From JAJFUG01 sp964473155 (lineage in GTDB: Bacteria; Gemmatimonadota; Glassbacteria; GWA2-58-10), in assembly GCA_964473155.1 (NCBI GenBank), contig CAYYNT010000069.1, positions 1 to 25,653 on the forward strand: DNA of 25,653 nt, written 5' to 3'. The translations under genes were made by a program, and so were the position numbers. The notes under the pieces were generated by a model. The model saw only the letters and a list, made by a program, of their open reading frames with translations. It did no database searches and had not been told where the DNA came from. Below, in pieces: positions 14,165 to 21,683 of the stretch (position 1 is the first letter of the stretch; the number at the start of each line of letters is the position of its first letter).

Positions 14165-16552
14165 ATGCATATCGCAGAAGGCAAATACGGTTATTTCGAC
14201 GAGCAGAACCGGGAATACGTGATCACCCGCCCGGATACTCCGCAGCCCTGGTTCAACTACCTGATCAACGATCTGGGCTACTGCGCCCTGATCAGCAACA
14301 CCGGCGGAGGACCAAGCTACCATCGCAGCGCCAAGTTCCGCCGCATCCTGCGCTACCGGTTCAATGGCGTCCCGGCCGACCGCCCCGGCCGCTACCTCTA
14401 CCTGCGCGACATGGAGGACGGCGACTACTGGTCCGCCACCTGGGCCCCGGTGCTCAAGCCCCTGGACAGTTTCAGCTACCGCTGCCGGGTGGGCCTCAAC
14501 GTGCAGACAATCGAGAGCGAGTACCGCGGGATCGGCGTGAGCCTGACTTATTTTGTCCCGCCCGACTGCCCGGCCGAGGTCTGGCTGGCGCGTATCGAAA
14601 ACCGCGGGAACACGCCCCGGCGGATCAACACATACTCTTACGCGGAGTTCAATTTCTGGGGTGCGATGCGCGACCTCCTGAACCTGGACAACTGCCCCAA
14701 GTGCGCGCGCTATCACCACAAGGACGGCGTGATAGTCCACCACAGCTACAATGACGTGGGCACGGGCCTGGATGACATGCACTGGGTCAAGCACTTCGCC
14801 GGGTTCACATCCACGGCGAAGCCGGTGGGATTCAACCCGGAGCGCCAGCAGTTCCTGGGTGGAATCTACCGCAGCGAGGCCAATCCACTGGTCGTGGAGA
14901 CCGGGCAGGACACCAATTTCACCGGTATAGGCGACTATCCAATCTGCGGGCTGACCCACGCCTGGAGCCTCGCTCCCGGCGAAAGCGCCGAGTTTGCGTT
15001 CGTACTGGCCATGGGTGACAGCGAGGAGGAGCTGTACGGCCACCTGGAGCTGGCGGGCAGCCTGGACAGAATAAAGCAGTCGCTGGAGGCGGTGCGCGCG
15101 GTCTGGAGCAGCCGTCTGACCGCCCTTCACGCCGCAACCCCCTCCACTCAGGATTTCGACCCCTGTGTCAACACCTGGAACCAGTACAACAGCTTCATGA
15201 CCGCCAACCTCTCGCGCTCGATCTCGGGCTACGAGTGGGGGGCGGGCCGCGGCCTCGGGTTCCGCGACACGTTGCAGGACACCATGGGCGCGGCGCACAT
15301 GGAGCCGGAGTTCATCCGCAAGAGGCTGCTCCTGATGGCTGGCTGCATCTACAGCGACGGGATCGCGCTGCACAACTATTTCCCGCTCACCCGCACGGGC
15401 GACGGGAAAGATTTCTACGATGACCACCTCTGGCTGCCCTACGCGGTCTGCCATTACGTCAAAGAGACCGGCGACACGGGCATCCTGGACGAGCCGGTGC
15501 GGTTCTGGGATTCGGAAAAGACACAGAGCCTTCTGGAGCGCCTGGCGCTCTGCCTTGACACCGCCTGGCGTCTGCGCGGCGAGCATGGCCTTCCGCAGAC
15601 CGGCCACGCGGACTGGAACGACGGCCTCAACCCCGGATCGATGGAAAGCGAGAGCGTGTTCAACGCCATGCTGTTCTGCGCCAGCGCGCGCGAACTGGCC
15701 AATCTGGCCGGATTTATCGGCAAAACAGAGCTGGAGGCGCAGTGCCGCAGCCGCTATGAGGAAATAAAACGGATAGTCAATGAAGTCGCCTGGGACGGGG
15801 CCTGGTACCGCCGTATCCTGCTCAAAGGCGGCGGGCATATCGGCGGCAAGGATGTCACTCCGGGGAGCATTTTCCTGGAGCCGCAGGCCTGGGCCGTAAT
15901 CGCGGGCGTGGCCGAGGGTGAACGCGCGATCACGCTTCTGGATTCAGTCCACGAGCGCCTGGCCGGGCCTTACGGGATAAAGCTGCTGGACCCGCCCTAC
16001 ACGGATTACAACCCCGCCTGGGGCTCGATCAGCATTGTCCTGCCCGGACACAAGGAGAACGGCGCGATATTCTGCCACGCCGCAAGCTGGGCCGTGGTGG
16101 CCGAGGCCCTGGCCGGCCGCGGCGCACGCGCGTTCGACTACTACATGCGCATGGCCCCCTCGACCAAGAACCGGATCGCGGAGCTGCACGAGATGGAGCC
16201 GTATGTCTACAGCCAGCATATAGCCCAGGCGCCGTTCCAGTGGCCCGGACGGGCGCGTAACAGTTGGCTGACCGGCAGCGCTGCGTGGTTCATGTTAGGC
16301 TCCAGCCAATATATCCTGGGCGTGCGGCCCACCCTGGACGGCCTGATGATAGACCCGGCCGTGCCCGCGGACTGGAAGGAATTCAAGGTCACCCGCCGTT
16401 TCCGCGGCGCAACCTATGAGATTACGGTGACCAATCCGGATGGGCGTGAGAAGGGCGTGCGCAGCCTGACAGCGGATGGAGTGAAAGTGGCGGGCAATGT
16501 CATTCCGCCAGCCCCGGCCGGGAAAACCGTGCGCGTGGAAGCGGTGATGTAG
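14165..16552 (+). CDS. Glycoside hydrolase family 94 phosphorylase (cellobiose/chitobiose phosphorylase-like)
   Basis: 795 aa with no signal peptide, so cytoplasmic. Length fits GH94 disaccharide phosphorylases (about 790-820 aa). The N-terminal beta-sandwich begins GYFDEQNREYVITRPDTPQP then PWFNYL and includes NTGGGPSYHRSA. The (alpha/alpha)6 catalytic domain has GLGFRDTLQDTMG, the DWND motif at residues 483-486 that contains the family's general acid, and GHKENGAIFCHAASW with its phosphate-site residues. A C-terminal jelly-roll (YILGVRPTLDGLMIDPAVP) closes the fold. The enzyme would split a beta-linked disaccharide with phosphate to sugar-1-phosphate plus a monosaccharide, saving ATP. Which disaccharide cannot be decided by eye: cellobiose, cellobionate, chitobiose and laminaribiose are all possible. 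A long opposite-strand ORF here is a codon-bias shadow. Confidence 0.92.
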   Translation: MHIAEGKYGYFDEQNREYVITRPDTPQPWFNYLINDLGYCALISNTGGGPSYHRSAKFRRILRYRFNGVPADRPGRYLYLRDMEDGDYWSATWAPVLKPLDSFSYRCRVGLNVQTIESEYRGIGVSLTYFVPPDCPAEVWLARIENRGNTPRRINTYSYAEFNFWGAMRDLLNLDNCPKCARYHHKDGVIVHHSYNDVGTGLDDMHWVKHFAGFTSTAKPVGFNPERQQFLGGIYRSEANPLVVETGQDTNFTGIGDYPICGLTHAWSLAPGESAEFAFVLAMGDSEEELYGHLELAGSLDRIKQSLEAVRAVWSSRLTALHAATPSTQDFDPCVNTWNQYNSFMTANLSRSISGYEWGAGRGLGFRDTLQDTMGAAHMEPEFIRKRLLLMAGCIYSDGIALHNYFPLTRTGDGKDFYDDHLWLPYAVCHYVKETGDTGILDEPVRFWDSEKTQSLLERLALCLDTAWRLRGEHGLPQTGHADWNDGLNPGSMESESVFNAMLFCASARELANLAGFIGKTELEAQCRSRYEEIKRIVNEVAWDGAWYRRILLKGGGHIGGKDVTPGSIFLEPQAWAVIAGVAEGERAITLLDSVHERLAGPYGIKLLDPPYTDYNPAWGSISIVLPGHKENGAIFCHAASWAVVAEALAGRGARAFDYYMRMAPSTKNRIAELHEMEPYVYSQHIAQAPFQWPGRARNSWLTGSAAWFMLGSSQYILGVRPTLDGLMIDPAVPADWKEFKVTRRFRGATYEITVTNPDGREKGVRSLTADGVKVAGNVIPPAPAGKTVRVEAVM

Positions 16553-16559
16553 AAAGCCC

Positions 16560-16643
16560 TTTATCCACGAAGTACACGAAGGAGCACGAAGTAAAAACTG
16601 CTTTAAACATTTTTAGTGCCCCCTCGTGCCCTTGGTGGATAAA
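16560..16643. repeat. Long imperfect dyad with CCACGAAG-type repeat
   Basis: The left arm (16560-16582) begins TTTATCCACGAAGTACACGA and pairs with the reverse complement of 16621-16643 (ending CTTGGTGGATAAA) over about 23 bp with four mismatches. A related TTCGTGTGACTTCGTGGAT stands at 25441-25459. It starts 8 bases after the GH94 stop and could also help end that transcript. Confidence 0.65.
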
Positions 16644-16764
16644 TAAAAGTTTTGGGGCTATGCACTTGACTACGGTAGATACTACATATAGCATTCCTGC
16701 TTATGGAGAACTATCTGAAAAAAAACAGCTTCTTACATTGATCGAAGACTCCGTAAATTTCTCA

Positions 16765-16825
16765 GTAGGGGCGACTCATGAGTCGCCAGTTGAAGGCCTT
16801 CGGGCGCGGCATGCCGCGCCCCTAC
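16765..16825. repeat. REP/BIME-like pair of palindromes with GTAG...CTAC ends
   Basis: GTAG (16765-16768) leads into a perfect 18-bp palindrome, GGCGACTCATGAGTCGCC (16770-16787). A 14-nt spacer follows, then a perfect 20-bp palindrome, GGGCGCGGCATGCCGCGCCC (16802-16821), running into CTAC (16822-16825). REP sequences mobilised by TnpA-REP (RAYT) enzymes carry a 5' GTAG/GGAG tetranucleotide before the palindrome and often occur as inverted pairs (BIMEs). Confidence 0.6.
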
Positions 16826-16921
16826 GACAGACCTGTCCGTTTTCCGATATGTCATCTTTACCGCTTTCGAGTTGATATTTTTGTGAAGATTCGTGTTAAC
16901 ATCTTGCGCACCAGTGAATCA

Positions 16922-16940
16922 CCCCGCCCACAGGGCGGGG
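16922..16940. repeat. GC hairpin with ACA loop, copy 1
   Basis: CCCCGCCC-ACA-GGGCGGGG is an 8-bp perfect stem with a three-base loop. A near-identical hairpin lies at 16997-17015. Confidence 0.7.
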
Positions 16941-16958
16941 CATCTTGAAAGGCGCGGA

Positions 16959-16975
16959 GGGGGATTGCATCCCCC
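16959..16975. repeat. Short hairpin between the two ACA-loop hairpins
   Basis: GGGGGAT-TGC-ATCCCCC is a perfect 7-bp stem midway between the two related hairpins. Confidence 0.55.
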
Positions 16976-16996
16976 TTGCCCCTGCTCCGTATTCAT

Positions 16997-17015
16997 CTCC
17001 GCCCACAGGGCGGAG
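16997..17015. repeat. GC hairpin with ACA loop, copy 2
   Basis: CTCCGCCC-ACA-GGGCGGAG has the same core as the hairpin 75 bp upstream (CCGCCCACAGGGCGG). The changed base pair is compensated on both sides of the stem (C-G to T-A), which suggests that pairing is conserved. Confidence 0.7.
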
Positions 17016-17149
17016 TATTCTGCGGGATTTTCATAAAGGCATAAACGTTAATATGTCAAAACACAATATATAGTGGGCGCCGTAATCAGGTGCATAGCCC
17101 AATAAAAGTTTCTGCTTCATTCTCTGAACAACAAACCTTCACTCAATAC

Positions 17150-18700
17150 TCAGCGTGTTCCCGCACTTTCTTTTACCTGACGCAGCAGGGCATCCAGTTC
17201 GGTCACCTTTTCCGGCTGCTCCGCGGCCAGGTTATGCTTTTCACCCAGATCATCAATCAGGTTGTACAGTTGGGGTTCCGGGGAACTGCCCAGTTCGATG
17301 TCGGTTTCCGGGTCGTAGCTCGCTCCCCCATGCGGCTCGATATATTTCCAGCCGTCCCAGATGATAGAAAGCGTTCCGTTCGTGGCGTGCTCCACCACGT
17401 ATTCCCGTCCCCCGGCGGATTTCCCCAGCAGGACATCCAGGGCGTTGCGGCTGTCCGGCGCGGCGTTCTCCGGCAAAGTCTGCCCGGCCAGCGCGGCCAG
17501 CGAGGCGAACAGGTCAACCTGGCTGAACAGGGCCGCCGACTCTCCCGGCGTGACTCGGCCCGGCCAGCAGACGACAAAAGGCACCCGCGTGCCTGCGTCA
17601 TACGCGCTGTACTTGCCACCGCGCAACGGTCCGGATGGCTTATGCCCCTGCAGCAGCTCCACGGCCTGGTCTTTGTATCCGTCATCCACCACCGGGCCAT
17701 TGTCGCTGGTGAATATCACGAGCGTATTGCCGCTCAGTTTAAGTCGTTCGAGAGTTTCCAGCACCTGTCCCACGCTCCAGTCGAACTCCAGGATCGCATC
17801 GCCCCGCGGCCCCAGCCCGCTCTTCCCGGCGAAACGCGGGTGCGGAAGCCTGGGCACGTGGATGTCGTGGGTCGAGAAGTACAGGAAGAAAGATCGCTCG
17901 CGGTTCTGCTCGATGAAATTCACCGCCCGGCTGGTTATTACATCCGCGATGTCCTCATCCACCCAGCGGGCGGATTTCCCGCCGCTCATGTAGCCGATCC
18001 GGCCCACTCCGTTGACTATGGTGTTGTCGTGCCCGGCGCTGGCCTGCAGACGTAATAGTTCGGGATGATCCCTGCCTGTCGGCTCATCCAGCAGAGGCTC
18101 GTCGAAACTGACTTTTATGGGGTCGGACGGGTCGAGGTCTACTACTTGCCGGTCCTCGATGAACACGCAAGGCACACGGTCCCCGGTGGCCGGAATCAGG
18201 AAAGCGTAATCGAAACCTATTTCCAGCGGGCCTGGAGCGATCACGCCGTTCCAGTCCGGGCCGCCTTCCGGCCCCAGACCCAGGTGCCATTTGCCAACCA
18301 CCGCGGTGCGGTAACCGGCGGCTTTCAGGGTCGAGGGCAGGGTGGGCGTGCCGGGCAGGATCAGGGCCGCGGCGTTGCCGCGGGCCACCCCGGTGTCAGG
18401 CCTGCGCCAGGCGTACTGTCCGGTAAGGAGCGAATAGCGCGAGGGCGTGCAGGTGGCGGAACTCGCGTGGGAGTCGGTGAAACGCACGCCGCGCGCGGCC
18501 AGACGGTCTATGTTCGGAGTGCTGAACTTATTCGCCCCATAACAGCTCACATCGCCGAAACCCAGGTCATCGGCATAGATCAGCACGATATTGGGCGCTC
18601 TGCCGCTTTCGCGTCCGCACGAGACAGAGGCCAGCACCAGGCCGGCCACTCCAGAGCCGGTCAGGCGCACAAACTCACGACGGTTGCAGAGGGTCGGCAT
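17150..18700 (-). CDS. Cys-type sulfatase with Tat signal
   Basis: 516 aa, alkaline-phosphatase superfamily. The sulfatase signature C84-T-P-S-R88 in SSATCTPSRYSLLTG supplies the cysteine converted to formylglycine. Metal residues are visible in IYADDLGFGD (D44, D45) and FTSDNGP. VVGKWHLG and LRGGKYSAYDAGTRVPFVV are typical arylsulfatase A/GALNS-like motifs. The N-terminus MPTLCNRREFVRLTGSGVAG has a twin-arginine motif, then a hydrophobic stretch ending LASVSC, so export is by Tat, perhaps with lipidation at C28. The enzyme would desulfate a polysaccharide outside the cytoplasm; the substrate is unknown. A radical SAM maturase for this class is encoded at 21684-22937. The gene lies downstream of the DHH gene on the same strand. 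Confidence 0.93.
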   Translation of the reverse strand: MPTLCNRREFVRLTGSGVAGLVLASVSCGRESGRAPNIVLIYADDLGFGDVSCYGANKFSTPNIDRLAARGVRFTDSHASSATCTPSRYSLLTGQYAWRRPDTGVARGNAAALILPGTPTLPSTLKAAGYRTAVVGKWHLGLGPEGGPDWNGVIAPGPLEIGFDYAFLIPATGDRVPCVFIEDRQVVDLDPSDPIKVSFDEPLLDEPTGRDHPELLRLQASAGHDNTIVNGVGRIGYMSGGKSARWVDEDIADVITSRAVNFIEQNRERSFFLYFSTHDIHVPRLPHPRFAGKSGLGPRGDAILEFDWSVGQVLETLERLKLSGNTLVIFTSDNGPVVDDGYKDQAVELLQGHKPSGPLRGGKYSAYDAGTRVPFVVCWPGRVTPGESAALFSQVDLFASLAALAGQTLPENAAPDSRNALDVLLGKSAGGREYVVEHATNGTLSIIWDGWKYIEPHGGASYDPETDIELGSSPEPQLYNLIDDLGEKHNLAAEQPEKVTELDALLRQVKESAGTR

Positions 18701-18803
18701 GATCAGCCTCTCTTTTCAGAGGTGAAAAAGCACGCTTTGCCTGTCGATTTGCGCGGAAACCGACTGTGCGTGGTCATCCAGTCCACCAGCCACAGCCGCT
18801 TTT

Positions 18804-19781
18804 TCAAGCCTGTCCCTGCTTTTTCCATTCGGCCAGGATACCGTCGAGCACACGCTGACGAGCCTTGAACATCTCCGGCTTGGAGCCGCAGTCCACCCGT
18901 CCGCTGGCCGCCCCGGCGTGGCCCGAGCCGATATCCAGCGCGCGCATGATCGCCCCCAGGTCGCGGGCCTCGGGACGCGAGAAAGAGGCGATATTGAGAC
19001 TCATCGAGAACACCAGGCCGGTGGTCTTGACTCCCCGCTCGAACATCGAGTTCACCTCCAGCACGGCCAGGGCCGCCGGGTCTATAAGCTGGGCCAGGTT
19101 CTTGACCACCACGGCCCGCCGCGCATGACCGGTGAAATCGAGCAGAATTATTTCATGCTCCGGGTCCAGGTAACTGAACGATTCCCGGATCGTTTTCAGC
19201 ATCCGTTCCTCGCCCCGGCGGAACGCCCCGGCCAATGCGGCGGTTTCGCTCCAGGCCGCCACCGCATCCAGGCCCTCGTCGATCAGGCCCGCTGCCACCC
19301 GGCGCAGGAACTCGCGCCGCCGCTGCGGCGGTTCATCTCGGTTCTTGAGGGCGGCATCCAGGCAGTGGGCCGGAGTCTCGGCGCGCCACTGGTCCACGGT
19401 CGCATAGCCGAATGAGTCTATCCTGTCCGCCTCATCAATCAGATATTCCAGGTCCGGCTCGATCTCGAACTCGCGGGCGAACCAGTCGCGCACCACGCGG
19501 GCGCAGCTCGGCGCGGCCAGTCGCAGCCCCGGCAGGCTGTCCGGGTCGATGCCCCGAAGACGGACCTCCTCCAGGTTCGCCTCGTGGTGGTCGAACCACA
19601 TTCCGCACTGAAGAGGGTACGGCAGGTCGCACACAATGTCGTTCATCCCGGTGCTTACCCGCGCGGCCTGGATGTCCCCAGGCCCGGCGAAAGAGACCCG
19701 CCCGATATCCATGAAATAGCCGGTCAGGGCGGCGCTCGCCACCCCGTCAAAATCATCGTGAGTCACTATCCGGTCCAGCAC
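18804..19781 (-). CDS. DHH-family phosphoesterase
   Basis: 325 aa from the GTG at 19781, 6 nt after AGGAG. An ATG at 19787 abuts the Shine-Dalgarno, and longer starts read through promoter-like sequence. Motifs in order: IVTHDDFDGVASAAL (motif I, D-x-D-G), IVCDLP (motif II Asp), WFDHHEAN (the DHH motif), YLIDEADRIDSF (motif IV Asp), and near the C-terminus DIGSGHAGAASGRV, a DHHA1 Gly-Gly-x-His-type substrate loop. These are the Mn-dependent phosphodiesterase residues of the NrnA/RecJ/exopolyphosphatase-like superfamily. The size fits NrnA-like nanoRNases or pAp phosphatases, but the substrate is not certain. The gene is divergent from the M20 amidohydrolase. Confidence 0.85.
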   Translation of the reverse strand: MLDRIVTHDDFDGVASAALTGYFMDIGRVSFAGPGDIQAARVSTGMNDIVCDLPYPLQCGMWFDHHEANLEEVRLRGIDPDSLPGLRLAAPSCARVVRDWFAREFEIEPDLEYLIDEADRIDSFGYATVDQWRAETPAHCLDAALKNRDEPPQRRREFLRRVAAGLIDEGLDAVAAWSETAALAGAFRRGEERMLKTIRESFSYLDPEHEIILLDFTGHARRAVVVKNLAQLIDPAALAVLEVNSMFERGVKTTGLVFSMSLNIASFSRPEARDLGAIMRALDIGSGHAGAASGRVDCGSKPEMFKARQRVLDGILAEWKKQGQA

Positions 19782-19803
19782 GCTCATCTCCTGCCCAATT
19801 TTG

Positions 19804-19832
19804 ATAATAAATACAATTGTCACACCCGTCAG
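19804..19832 (-). promoter_or_regulatory. Candidate sigma-70-type promoter for the DHH gene
   Basis: On the minus strand CTGACG (19832-19827, 4/6 match to the -35) and TATTAT (19809-19804, 5/6 to the -10) are 17 bp apart, 23 bases before the chosen start. Confidence 0.4.
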
Positions 19833-19887
19833 AAAGTTACCCCCCGCCGGGATTACAGTCAAGCGGTTCGGCCTGCAAGCGCCGCGC

Positions 19888-19917
19888 TTGACAAGCTCTC
19901 CGGATTGAACCTAATAT
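19888..19917 (+). promoter_or_regulatory. Sigma-70-type promoter for the M20 amidohydrolase gene
   Basis: A perfect TTGACA (19888-19893) and TAATAT (19912-19917) are separated by 18 bp. The predicted start would leave a leader of roughly 45 bases before the ATG at 19970, which carries its own GGGAGA Shine-Dalgarno. Confidence 0.65.
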
Positions 19918-19969
19918 ATGCCGTTGCCTGAATTTGCCCCCATGTAACCCGCCATCTCAGGGAGAAACC

Positions 19970-21430
19970 ATGAAAAAGCCGTTTATCCTCCTGCTTGCCC
20001 TGGTCCTGGCCGCGCCTCTTTCCGCCGCCGGAGTGAAGAAAGCCCCGAAACAGAAAACCGCAGTCTGGGAATGGATGCAGGCCAACAGCGCCCCGGCGAT
20101 TGCCTGCTCGGGCGATATCTGGGGACACCCGGAACTGGGGGAGCATGAGACATACTCCAGCGAGCGCCTGGCGCGTTACCTCGAGGAAAACGGCTTCACA
20201 ATCGAGCGGGGCGTGGCCGGAATACCCACGGCCTGGGTGGCCGCTTTCACCAATGGGACCGGCGGCCCCTCGATCGGGTATCTGGCCGAGTTCGACGCCC
20301 TGCCGGGATTGAGCCAGGAGGCGTTCTGTCCGGTCCGCAAGCCGCTGGTCAAGGGCGGGCCGGGTCACGGCTGCGGCCACAGCCTGCTGGGCGTGGCCTC
20401 TTCGTTCGCCGCCGTGGGAGTGAAAAAAGCCATGATAGACAACAACATCCAGGGCACGTTGCGGGTTTACGGCTGCCCGGCCGAGGAAACGCTGGTGGGA
20501 AAGATATACATGGCCCGCGCCGGAGTGTTCAACGCCTCGCAGGCGATGCTGGGCTGGCATCCCTCCAGCGAGAACGAGGTATCCTACTCCAGCGCTCTGG
20601 CCATGTCCTCGATCAAGTTCAAGTTTTTCGGCCGCACGGCCCACGCCGCGGGCGACCCGCACCACGGACGCAGCGCGCTGGATGCGGTCGAGCTGATGAA
20701 TATCGGGGTCAATTTCATGCGCGAGCACGTGACAGACAAGGCGCGTGTCCATTATGTCATCACCAGCGGCGGCGGAGCGCCAAACGTGGTGCCGGATGTG
20801 GCCGAGGTATGGTATTTCGTGCGCGCGCAGAAAACCGAGGAGCAGCGCCCGATCCTGGAATGGGTCCGTCAGATTGCCGCCGCAGCGGCCATGATGACCC
20901 AGACCCGTATGGAGGAAAACCTTCTATCCTCCTGTTACGAGGTGCTGCTGAACGATCCGCTGGCCCTCATGCTGCAGACCAACCTGGAACTGGTCGGACC
21001 GCCGCGTTTCGACCAGGCGGACTGGGAATTCGCCCGAGAAATATCGAAAACTTTCGAAAAACCGGACTCCGTGCCGCTGGATACTACTGTCAGCAAACTG
21101 GAAATCGTGCCCCAGGAAAAGTGGGTTTTCGGCAGCGGCAGCACGGATGACGCGGATGTGAGCTGGTGCGTGCCTTACGGGCGGATCGCCACGGCCTGCA
21201 ACGTGAAAGGCGCGCCGGGGCATTCCTGGCAGACCGTGAGCGCCGCCGGCTCGCCGGTGGGGATGAAAGGCATGGTCGTTGCGGCCAAGGCTCTGGCCGG
21301 CGGCGGGATCGATCTGTTCACCGACCCGGCCTGGATCGCAAAAGCCAGGGCGGACTTCACCAAACAGCTCAAAGGAAGGGTTTACATGTGCGGGGTGCCG
21401 GACTCGCTTCCTCCTCCCTCGCAACGCTGA
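19970..21430 (+). CDS. Secreted M20-family amidohydrolase (AbgB-like)
   Basis: 486 aa from the ATG at 19970, 6 nt after GGGAGA. A signal peptide is present (MKKPFILLLALVLAAPLSAA). M20D landmarks follow: GHPELGEHETYSS (IWGHPELG motif), SIGYLAEFDALPGL (metal Asp region), GPGHGCGHSLLG (His/Cys metal site), GCPAEET (Glu-Glu catalytic pair), the dimerisation insert FFGRTAHAAGDPHHGRSALD, and a C-terminal GAPGHSWQT histidine. The closest pattern is AbgB/amidohydrolase, which hydrolyses N-acyl or p-aminobenzoyl-glutamate type amides. Family members are usually cytoplasmic, so the clear export signal is unusual and suggests an extracytoplasmic substrate such as an acyl-amino acid or a peptide fragment. 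It has its own promoter and terminator, so it is probably monocistronic. Confidence 0.9.
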   Translation: MKKPFILLLALVLAAPLSAAGVKKAPKQKTAVWEWMQANSAPAIACSGDIWGHPELGEHETYSSERLARYLEENGFTIERGVAGIPTAWVAAFTNGTGGPSIGYLAEFDALPGLSQEAFCPVRKPLVKGGPGHGCGHSLLGVASSFAAVGVKKAMIDNNIQGTLRVYGCPAEETLVGKIYMARAGVFNASQAMLGWHPSSENEVSYSSALAMSSIKFKFFGRTAHAAGDPHHGRSALDAVELMNIGVNFMREHVTDKARVHYVITSGGGAPNVVPDVAEVWYFVRAQKTEEQRPILEWVRQIAAAAAMMTQTRMEENLLSSCYEVLLNDPLALMLQTNLELVGPPRFDQADWEFAREISKTFEKPDSVPLDTTVSKLEIVPQEKWVFGSGSTDDADVSWCVPYGRIATACNVKGAPGHSWQTVSAAGSPVGMKGMVVAAKALAGGGIDLFTDPAWIAKARADFTKQLKGRVYMCGVPDSLPPPSQR

Positions 21431-21456
21431 TTATATATTCGGTGTCTAAAAGATGC

Positions 21457-21490
21457 AAACCCGTGCCGGGAGTATATCCGGCACGGGTTT
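21457..21490 (+). terminator. Rho-independent terminator of the amidohydrolase gene
   Basis: A perfect 13-bp stem (AAACCCGTGCCGG at 21457-21469 pairing with 21478-21490) with an 8-base loop ends in TTT and is followed by CCGTTTC. It lies 26 bases after the stop codon. Confidence 0.75.
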
Positions 21491-21683
21491 CCGTTTCATA
21501 TTCAAAAGTCATATCTCAACTGACCGTCTGGACTTTGCCCTTTACCAGCCGCCGGAATAGTTTTATAGTTATTTCGGTTGTAATCTTACGGGCCGGGCTG
21601 GAATAAAGATGTCACACAGGCGGTTGTCGCGGGTAATAAGTTCAGCCCGGCGGCGTTGAATCCTTTCGGAAAGGGCCGTCTAT

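Larger units (their letters stand above)
16642..17111. mobile_element. MITE-like non-autonomous element with terminal inverted repeats and flanking direct repeat
   Basis: The terminal repeats are 21 bp with two mismatches: 16655-16675 (starts GGGCTATGCAC, ends CTACGG) and 17080-17100 (ends GTGCATAGCCC). Further in, ACTACATATAG (16681-16691) matches the complement of 17064-17074 in 9 of 11 positions. Immediately outside, AATAAAAGTTT occurs as a direct repeat at 16642-16652 and 17101-17111, as a target-site duplication would. There is no transposase inside. The left side has two extra bases (TG) between direct repeat and inverted repeat, so the exact boundary is uncertain. Confidence 0.6.
16553..17149. 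other. Non-coding repeat island between GH94 and sulfatase genes
   Basis: About 600 bases without a credible gene. AT-rich sequence alternates with dense palindromes. It contains a long dyad (16560-16643), an element bounded by inverted repeats and flanked by an 11-bp direct repeat (16642-17111), a pair of REP-like palindromes (16765-16825) and three short GC hairpins (16922-17015). A 71-codon ORF at 16660-16875 runs through these palindromes and is not supported. Confidence 0.8.

Noticed and set aside
13895..15838. 647-codon ORF on the minus strand
   Set aside because: It lies opposite the GH94 catalytic domains, has no recognisable domain, and its Ala/Val/Arg/Gln-rich composition is what GC-biased third positions of the plus-strand gene produce.
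16660..16875. 71-codon ORF in the repeat island
   Set aside because: Its second half is a translation of the GTAG...CTAC palindromes, and there is no good ribosome-binding site.
16922..17015. CRISPR array
   Set aside because: Only two related hairpins 75 bp apart with no regular spacers and no cas genes.
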